The notes beneath the pieces were generated by a model. That model was not told where the DNA came from. It worked only from the letters and a program-made list of their open reading frames with translations, and searched no databases. A stretch of 64,000 nucleotides of DNA, from the NCBI GenBank assembly GCA_051122655.1, contig CP182107.1, positions 744,001 through 808,000 of the forward strand, written 5' to 3'. A program made the translations under genes and the position numbers. The DNA comes from Pasteurella sp030783905 (lineage in GTDB: Bacteria > Pseudomonadota > Gammaproteobacteria > Enterobacterales > Pasteurellaceae). Positions 58,508-64,000 of the stretch are shown here, one piece after another (position 1 is the first letter of the stretch; every line of letters starts with the position of its first letter).

Positions 58508-60412
58508 ATGGGAAAAATTATTGGTATTGACTTAGGTACAACAAACTCTTGTGTCGCTGTAATGGACGGTGACAAACCACGTGTCATTGAAAACGCAGAG
58601 GGTGATCGTACTACTCCGTCAATTATTGCTTATACACAAGATAACGAAACCCTAGTTGGTCAACCGGCTAAACGCCAAGCTGTCACTAACCCAAAAAATA
58701 CTTTATTTGCCATTAAACGTCTAATTGGTCGTCGTTTCCAAGATGAAGAAGTACAACGCGATGTGAACATCATGCCATTTGAAATTTTAGCCGCAGATAA
58801 TGGCGATGCATGGGTAGGCGTGAAAGGGGAAAAAATGGCCCCACCGCAAATCTCTGCTGAAGTGTTGAAAAAAATGAAAAAAACCGCAGAAGATTTTTTA
58901 GGTGAGCCAGTAACAGAAGCCGTGATTACCGTACCAGCTTACTTTAACGACGCACAACGTCAAGCCACAAAAGATGCGGGTCGTATCGCAGGTTTAGAAG
59001 TTAAACGTATTATCAACGAACCAACAGCGGCAGCACTTGCGTATGGTTTAGATAAAGGTCAAGGTAACAAAACCATCGCAGTTTACGACTTAGGGGGCGG
59101 TACATTCGACTTATCTATCATCGAAATTGATGAAGTGGGTGGCGAGAAAACCTTTGAAGTGTTATCTACCAACGGGGATACACACTTAGGGGGTGAAGAC
59201 TTCGATAACCGTGTGATTAACTACTTAGTCGATGAGTTCAAAAAAGAACAAGGTGTGGATTTACGCAACGATCCATTAGCGATGCAACGTTTGAAAGAAG
59301 CGGGTGAGAAAGCGAAAATTGAACTTTCTTCTGCACAACAAACCGATGTGAACTTACCTTACATCACCGCAGATGCAACAGGGCCAAAACACTTAAACAT
59401 TAAATTAACCCGTGCAAAATTAGAATCATTAGTTGAAGATTTAGTGGCACGTTCATTAGAACCTGTCAAAGTGGCATTAGCAGACGCAGGTTTAAGCGTA
59501 TCACAAATTGATGATGTGATTCTTGTGGGTGGTCAAACACGTATGCCACTGGTACAACAAAAAGTAGAAGCCTTCTTTGGTAAAGCACCACGTAAAGATG
59601 TCAACCCAGATGAAGCGGTGGCTATCGGTGCGGCAGTGCAAGGTGGGGTGTTAGCCGGTGATGTAAAAGACGTATTGTTATTAGACGTAACTCCACTTTC
59701 ATTAGGTATCGAAACCATGGGTGGCGTGATGACAACCTTAATTGAGAAAAACACCACGATTCCTACTAAGAAATCACAAGTGTTCTCAACTGCGGAAGAC
59801 AACCAAAGTGCGGTAACAATTCACGTACTTCAAGGTGAACGTAAACGTGCAGCGGATAACAAATCCTTAGGCCAATTCAACCTAGAAGGGATCAATCCAG
59901 CGCCACGTGGTATGCCACAAATTGAAGTCACTTTCGATATCGATGCGGACGGTATTATCCATGTGTCTGCAAAAGATAAAGGCACTAACAAAGAGCAACA
60001 AATTACCATCAAAGCCAACTCAGGTTTAAGCGATGAAGAAATTCAACAAATGGTACGTGATGCAGAAGCAAACGCAGAAGCAGACCGTAAATTTGAAGAA
60101 TTAGTGCAAGCGCGTAACCAAGCGGATCACTTAGTTCACGGTACACGTAAACAGTTAAGTGAAGTGGGTGATAAATTATCTGCTGAAGAGAAAGCACCAA
60201 TCGAAAAAGCGGTAGCGGATCTTGAAGCCGCTGCGAAAGGTGAAGACAAAGCAGACATTGAAGCGAAAGTACAAGCATTAATTCAAGTTTCTGAAAAATT
60301 AATGCAGGCAGCACAACCGCAACCAGAAGCGCAAGCACAGCAAGCGCAAAGCGGTAAATCAAATGACGATGTAGTGGATGCTGAATTTGAAGAAGTGAAA
60401 GATAATAAATAA
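58508..60412 (+). CDS. dnaK: Chaperone DnaK (Hsp70)
   Basis: A 634-residue Hsp70 (E. coli 638). The ATPase domain starts GKIIGIDLGTTNSCVAVMDG and contains NEPTAAALAYGLDKG and VYDLGGGTFDLSIIE (about 190-205). The substrate domain begins after the linker DVLLLDVTPLSLGIE (about 387-402), and a helical lid precedes a Q/A-rich tail ending DVVDAEFEEVKDNK, close to the EEVD-like bacterial end. RBS AGGAGA precedes the ATG at 58508. dnaJ, usually next, lies 2.4 kb downstream beyond three genes. Confidence 0.98.
   Translation: MGKIIGIDLGTTNSCVAVMDGDKPRVIENAEGDRTTPSIIAYTQDNETLVGQPAKRQAVTNPKNTLFAIKRLIGRRFQDEEVQRDVNIMPFEILAADNGDAWVGVKGEKMAPPQISAEVLKKMKKTAEDFLGEPVTEAVITVPAYFNDAQRQATKDAGRIAGLEVKRIINEPTAAALAYGLDKGQGNKTIAVYDLGGGTFDLSIIEIDEVGGEKTFEVLSTNGDTHLGGEDFDNRVINYLVDEFKKEQGVDLRNDPLAMQRLKEAGEKAKIELSSAQQTDVNLPYITADATGPKHLNIKLTRAKLESLVEDLVARSLEPVKVALADAGLSVSQIDDVILVGGQTRMPLVQQKVEAFFGKAPRKDVNPDEAVAIGAAVQGGVLAGDVKDVLLLDVTPLSLGIETMGGVMTTLIEKNTTIPTKKSQVFSTAEDNQSAVTIHVLQGERKRAADNKSLGQFNLEGINPAPRGMPQIEVTFDIDADGIIHVSAKDKGTNKEQQITIKANSGLSDEEIQQMVRDAEANAEADRKFEELVQARNQADHLVHGTRKQLSEVGDKLSAEEKAPIEKAVADLEAAAKGEDKADIEAKVQALIQVSEKLMQAAQPQPEAQAQQAQSGKSNDDVVDAEFEEVKDNK
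59806..59814 (+). repeat. DNA uptake signal sequence core
   Basis: Exact AAGTGCGGT within dnaK, coding for QSAVT. Confidence 0.85.
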
Positions 60413-60432
60413 TTTCACGTTGATTAAAATCG

Positions 60433-60454
60433 AAGGGCGTAGCGATACGCCCTT
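60433..60454 (+). terminator. Hairpin after dnaK
   Basis: Arms AAGGGCGTA and TACGCCCTT around GCGA; the following TCGGTG is a weak T-run, so termination may be partial. Confidence 0.6.
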
Positions 60455-60530
60455 TCGGTGTATTCATGCAACGCCAATTTTTCCTCACTTTATTTCAAGA
60501 GTGAAGTAAGAAAAAATCAATCTGGAGAAT

Positions 60531-60932
60531 ATGATGGTTTTAACACTCTACCCTATTGTGCAACAACGTTTAAATAACAATATCGCAAATGAGCTTATTC
60601 CTGCGCTTTGGCAAAGCCATTTGGCGAAATTACCTGAAAATCAAGCTTGCTATGGCGTATATTTTAATTATGCGGGCGATCACCAAGCCGATTATGATTT
60701 TGCCATTGCGAGTGAGAGCACATTAAACACCCATTCTCCAACGATTGAAATTGAAAACTTGACTTCTTACGACGTCTTTCGTTGTAAAGTAGATGAGGTT
60801 TATCAAACATGGCAACTGATCTGGAAAAAAGAACAACAAGGTTTACTTAAACGGGCTTATTCGGTGGATTTTGAAAAATACTATCCAGATGGTTTGGTAG
60901 AAATTTACATCGCTGTTGTACCACATTGTTAA
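60531..60932 (+). CDS. GyrI-like effector-binding domain protein
   Basis: A 132-133-residue protein that is a single effector-binding (GyrI/AraC_E_bind) domain. The features are YGVYFNYAGDHQADYDFAIA (about 42-61), a C-terminal strand YYPDGLVEIYIAVVP and an acidic centre. Such domains bind small, often cationic or aromatic molecules; here no DNA-binding part is attached. Two adjacent ATG codons (60531, 60534) are possible; GGAG at 60524 favours the second. It sits between dnaK and metY, with no clear promoter of its own. Function unknown. Confidence 0.75.
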   Translation: MMVLTLYPIVQQRLNNNIANELIPALWQSHLAKLPENQACYGVYFNYAGDHQADYDFAIASESTLNTHSPTIEIENLTSYDVFRCKVDEVYQTWQLIWKKEQQGLLKRAYSVDFEKYYPDGLVEIYIAVVPHC

Positions 60933-60966
60933 GCCAAAGTGCACAGTCAAAACCTTTAGAAAAACG

Positions 60967-60975
60967 ACCGCACTT
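60967..60975 (-). repeat. DNA uptake signal sequence core
   Basis: ACCGCACTT on the plus strand, intergenic, 34 bp before metY. Confidence 0.85.
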
Positions 60976-61008
60976 TTCGCCTAAAACATTATATACAAGG
61001 AAAACACA

Positions 61009-62277
61009 ATGGAATTTGCAACAAAATGTCTCCACGCCGGTTATACACCAAAAAACGGTGAGCCTCGTGTTCAACCAATTGTACAAAGTACTACTTTTAC
61101 TTACGATTCTGCGGAAGAAATCGGTAAGTTATTTGATTTGCAAGCGGCAGGCTATTTTTACACCCGTCTTTCAAATCCCACCACCAATGCAGCAGAAGAA
61201 AAAATTACTGCATTGGAAGGTGGTGTGGCAACCATGTGTACCGCTTCAGGGCAAGCGGCGGTGTTTTATGCGATGCTCAATATTTTACAAGCCGGTGATC
61301 ACTTTATTTCTTCCTCCTATGTTTACGGTGGTACCTACAACTTATTTGCGCATACTTTCAAAAAAATGGGCATTGAAGTGAGTTTTGTGGATCAAGATTT
61401 ACCACTTGAGGAATTAAAAAAAGCCATTCGCCCAAATACCAAAGCCATTTTTGCCGAAACCATTGCCAATCCTGCATTACGGGTGTTGGATATTGAGAAA
61501 TTTGTAGCACTCGCTAACGCGGCACAAGCCCCTTTATTAGTTGACAATACTTTTGCTACCCCGTATTTTTGTCGCCCTATCGAATTTGGCGCGAATGTGG
61601 TGATTCATAGTACATCCAAATATTTAGACGGTCATGCTATTGCCCTAGGTGGTTCGATTACCGATGGCGGCAATTTTGATTGGAATAATGGCAAATTCCC
61701 ACAATTAAGCACGCCAGATCAAACCTATCATGGTTTGGTTTATACTGAGACCTTTGGTCCCGCCGCCTATATTGTTAAAGCGCGGGTGCAATTAATGCGT
61801 GATTTAGGTGCCACACCGGCACCACAAAACAGTTTCTTACTCAATGTGGGCATGGAAACCCTTGCACTGCGTATGCAACGCCATTATGAAAATGCACAAG
61901 CGGTGGCGGAATTTTTAGACAAACATCCACAAGTAGCTAAAGTCAGTTATCCGGGCTTATCAAGTTCCCCAGATTACGCCTTAAAACAAAAATACTTACC
62001 AAACGGGTTATGCGGCGTGATTTCTTTTGAAATGAAAGGGGGCAGAGAAACCGCTGCAACATGGCTGAATGCACTACAACTGGTTTCTCGTGAAGTCCAT
62101 GTAGCGGACATTCGCACTTGCGCTTTACATCCGGCAACCTCAACACACCGTCAATTAAGTGAGGCAGAATTAGAAAAAGTCGGTATTTCTGCCGGGTTAA
62201 TTCGTCTTTCTTGCGGGATTGAAAGTCTTCAAGATATTTTAGCTGACTTGGAACAAGCATTTCATTCAGCAAAATAA
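61009..62277 (+). CDS. metY: O-acetylhomoserine sulfhydrylase (Cys/Met metabolism PLP enzyme)
   Basis: A 422-residue PLP enzyme that would make homocysteine from O-acetylhomoserine and sulfide, a direct sulfhydrylation route to methionine. Visible are YFYTRLSNPTTNAAEEKITALE (in parts, about 50-70), SGQAAVFYAML, SSYVYGGTYNLF with the cofactor-stacking Tyr, DNTFATPYFCRP and the Schiff-base Lys in HSTSKYLDGH (about 206). The length and SSYVYGGTYN favour MetY over cystathionine gamma-synthase. AAGGAAA precedes the ATG at 61009. No MetJ box is obvious. It interrupts the dnaK-dnaJ arrangement. Confidence 0.92.
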   Translation: MEFATKCLHAGYTPKNGEPRVQPIVQSTTFTYDSAEEIGKLFDLQAAGYFYTRLSNPTTNAAEEKITALEGGVATMCTASGQAAVFYAMLNILQAGDHFISSSYVYGGTYNLFAHTFKKMGIEVSFVDQDLPLEELKKAIRPNTKAIFAETIANPALRVLDIEKFVALANAAQAPLLVDNTFATPYFCRPIEFGANVVIHSTSKYLDGHAIALGGSITDGGNFDWNNGKFPQLSTPDQTYHGLVYTETFGPAAYIVKARVQLMRDLGATPAPQNSFLLNVGMETLALRMQRHYENAQAVAEFLDKHPQVAKVSYPGLSSSPDYALKQKYLPNGLCGVISFEMKGGRETAATWLNALQLVSREVHVADIRTCALHPATSTHRQLSEAELEKVGISAGLIRLSCGIESLQDILADLEQAFHSAK

Positions 62278-62335
62278 AGGTAAATACGGCAGGCTAGTTT
62301 GCCTGCCCCCTGAATAAACGTAGGGAAAAGATATA

Positions 62336-62809
62336 ATGGTGTTAAAAAATACACCAGTTTGTGTTTGGCTCGTTTTGGTTTGTTTACTTTATTTCGGCAG
62401 TAAACAAACCAAAACACGTCAAATAAAGCTTGATAAATTAGCGATCTTCCCCTTGATATTTTTGCCTTTCGTCATCATTTCTGTAATGCGAGGTCATCAG
62501 CCACTGATTGTGGGTTTTGCATTAACTGTTGGACTGGTGATAGGTATTTTTTTAGGGTGGTTGATGTGGAAAGATGAGCCCTTACTATTAAAACAAGGGC
62601 AAGTATGGATTCAACGAGGAAGTTATATTCCACTTATCCTATACTTAGTCATTTTCATTTTTAGGTATGTTGTTGGCGTGGCACAGCATACACAACACAG
62701 TATAACAAAAACAGAATGCTTTAATTTTATTATTGGATTACCCACTGGGATTGGTCTTGGTACGTTATTAGCGATTTACATATTTCGCCAACGCCCAACC
62801 ACCTATTAA
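62336..62809 (+). CDS. Small four- to five-helix membrane protein, unidentified
   Basis: A 157-residue hydrophobic protein. Segments: about 8-22 (VCVWLVLVCLLYFGS), 38-52 (LAIFPLIFLPFVIIS), 58-78 (a GLVIGIFLGWL helix), 95-113 (a LILYLVIFIFRYVVG helix) and 133-150 (GLPTGIGLGTLLAIYIF). Basic loops RTQ/KTRQIK and RQRPTTY suggest the ends face the cytoplasm. I do not recognise it firmly; it resembles DUF1453/CcdC-like or DUF6622-like proteins. ATG at 62336. It lies 59 bp after metY and 49 bp before dnaJ, possibly cotranscribed with both. Confidence 0.65.
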   Translation: MVLKNTPVCVWLVLVCLLYFGSKQTKTRQIKLDKLAIFPLIFLPFVIISVMRGHQPLIVGFALTVGLVIGIFLGWLMWKDEPLLLKQGQVWIQRGSYIPLILYLVIFIFRYVVGVAQHTQHSITKTECFNFIIGLPTGIGLGTLLAIYIFRQRPTTY

Positions 62810-62857
62810 ACTATAATTAATCGTTATTTTATATCTTAAACGGAAAACTGAAACATT

Positions 62858-63976
62858 ATGGCAAAAAAAGATTATTACGACGTTCTTGGTGTTGAACGTG
62901 GTGCGGATGAAAAAGAAATTAAACGTGCTTATAAAAAATTGGCGATGAAATATCACCCAGACCGCACACAAGGCAACAAAGAACTGGAAGAAAAATTTAA
63001 AGAAATCCAAGAAGCTTACGAAGTATTAAGTGATAAACAAAAACGCGCGAACTATGATCAATACGGTCACGCTGCCTTTGAACAAGGTGGCTTTGGTGGT
63101 GGCGGTTTTGGTGGCGCTGACTTCGGGGATATTTTTGGTGATATGTTCGGCGATATTTTTGGCGGTGGGCGCGGTCGCCAACGTGTAGTACGCGGTGATG
63201 ATCTACGCTATGATCTTGAAATTAGCTTAGAAGAAGCAGTACGTGGCACCACTAAAGATATTCAAATCAATACGCTTGTACATTGTGAGGCCTGTGATGG
63301 TTCAGGTGCGGAGAAAGGCTCCAAAGTAGAAACCTGTCCAACCTGTCATGGTGCAGGACGTGTTCGCCGTCAGCAAGGTTTCTTTGTTACTGAACAAGTG
63401 TGCCCAACCTGTCATGGTTCAGGTAAAAAAATTGAAAAACCATGTCAATCTTGCCATGGTGATGGACGTGTTCACAAGAAGAAAAATCTGTCAGTAAAAA
63501 TCCCGGCAGGTGTAGATACAGGTAATCAATTGCGTTTATCTGGTGAAGGCGCTGCTGGTGAAAATGGTGCACCAAATGGCGATTTATATGTTGTTATCCA
63601 TGTGCGTGATCACCATATTTTCGAACGTGATGGTAGCAATCTATATTGCGAAGTACCAATTAGCTTTACGATGGCTGCCTTAGGTGGTGAAATTGAAGTA
63701 CCGACCCTAGATGGTCGTGTAAAACTCAAAATCCCTGCCGAAACACAGACCGGTAAATTATTCCGTATGCGTGGCAAAGGCGTGACTTCTGCACGTAGTG
63801 CTTATGCCGGTGATCTCATTTGTAAAATTATCGTTGAGACCCCCGTCAAACTTAATGAAGAACAAAAAGACTTATTACGTCAATTAGAAGAAAGCTTGGT
63901 AGGTTCAAGTAACAAACCAAAATCCTCAAGTTTCTTTGATGGCGTTAAAAAGTTCTTTGATAACTTAGGTAAATAA
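62858..63976 (+). CDS. dnaJ: Chaperone DnaJ (Hsp40)
   Basis: A 372-residue co-chaperone (E. coli 376). The J domain has DYYDVLGVERGADEKEIKRA and the HPD motif in KYHPDRTQGN (about 32-41). A Gly/Phe-rich linker follows (GGFGGGGFGG, about 75-105). The zinc centre has four repeats: CEACDGSG, CPTCHGAG, CPTCHGSG and CQSCHGDG (about 144-205). C-terminal substrate domains follow. ATG at 62858. It stimulates DnaK ATPase; expression independent of dnaK, or by long readthrough, would be needed here. Confidence 0.97.
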   Translation: MAKKDYYDVLGVERGADEKEIKRAYKKLAMKYHPDRTQGNKELEEKFKEIQEAYEVLSDKQKRANYDQYGHAAFEQGGFGGGGFGGADFGDIFGDMFGDIFGGGRGRQRVVRGDDLRYDLEISLEEAVRGTTKDIQINTLVHCEACDGSGAEKGSKVETCPTCHGAGRVRRQQGFFVTEQVCPTCHGSGKKIEKPCQSCHGDGRVHKKKNLSVKIPAGVDTGNQLRLSGEGAAGENGAPNGDLYVVIHVRDHHIFERDGSNLYCEVPISFTMAALGGEIEVPTLDGRVKLKIPAETQTGKLFRMRGKGVTSARSAYAGDLICKIIVETPVKLNEEQKDLLRQLEESLVGSSNKPKSSSFFDGVKKFFDNLGK

Positions 63977-63990
63977 TACGAAGAAAACAA

Positions 63991-63999
63991 ACCGCACTT
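63991..63999 (-). repeat. DNA uptake signal sequence core
   Basis: ACCGCACTT on the plus strand at the window end, just after dnaJ; it may be the left arm of a terminator continuing beyond the window. Confidence 0.8.
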
Positions 64000-64000
64000 G

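Noticed and set aside
60009..60488. A 159-codon minus-strand open frame across the end of dnaK
   Set aside because: It is antisense to the Q/A-rich tail of dnaK and has no family resemblance.
60926..61381. A 151-codon open frame overlapping the metY start
   Set aside because: metY in the other frame has a clear family match, and this frame shows no protein-like character.
1..64000. tRNA genes, insertion sequences, prophage or plasmid functions
   Set aside because: Read through intergenic regions on both strands; no tRNA-like cloverleaf ends, transposase, integrase or phage structural genes were found.

Overview
The window looks like a piece of chromosome from a Pasteurellaceae bacterium, most likely Pasteurella multocida or a close relative. 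Three things point there: the uptake signal core AAGTGCGGT (20 exact copies found by eye, both strands), AT-rich coding sequence with strong similarity to Haemophilus/E. coli orthologues, and a very large Hsf/Hia-type trimeric autotransporter adhesin. The species name is inference from gene content. I saw no tRNA, rRNA, CRISPR array, insertion sequence, prophage or plasmid feature.

Layout. 1-5.5 kb: the end of a methyltransferase gene, ycaO, zapG, a CPBP-type membrane protein, a DUF695/RraB-like protein and xthA. 5.5-11.6 kb: an apparent gene remnant, folE, moeA-moeB, ubiX, and cvpA-purF behind a PurR-like operator. 11.7-22.2 kb: yfbV divergent from ackA-pta, then rnd, fadD, slp-like, tsaB and yoaA in the E. 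coli order. 22.3-35.3 kb: a hexose-6-phosphate mutarotase, an AEC transporter, and the conserved yhbY/greA/dacB block, into which the 8.1-kb adhesin gene has been placed between yhbY and greA. 35.7-41.6 kb: nrdA with paired NrdR boxes, then an NSS symporter with its tiny partner subunit, then nrdB and yfaE. 41.6-48.9 kb: a complete tetrathionate respiration locus, ttrBCA divergent from the ttrS-ttrR two-component system, with a perfect FNR-type site between them. 49-52.9 kb: ribH-nusB-thiL-pgpA followed by a RhtB/LysE exporter and dapB. 53-64 kb: tyrP with tandem TyrR-like boxes, a nitroreductase, a DegQ/HtrA protease, a YdgA-like protein, and dnaK and dnaJ separated by a GyrI-like protein, metY and a small membrane protein.

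How the genes work together. Much of the window is housekeeping: purine, folate, flavin, lysine, molybdopterin and deoxynucleotide synthesis, overflow acetate metabolism, protein folding and envelope quality control. The moe genes make molybdenum cofactor needed by TtrA; ttrSR plus FNR would turn on tetrathionate reduction without oxygen. The adhesin is the clearest accessory, host-facing element.

Most of this is ordinary, well-described chromosome. The observations most worth checking are the adhesin inserted in a conserved locus and built of large duplicated modules, the ttr control region, the splitting of the nrdAB and dnaKJ units by unrelated genes, the terminator-like structure in the ackA leader, the cysteine-free MoeB, the DUF695-RraB fusion and the frameshifted remnant before folE. 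I found no convincing wholly novel system.
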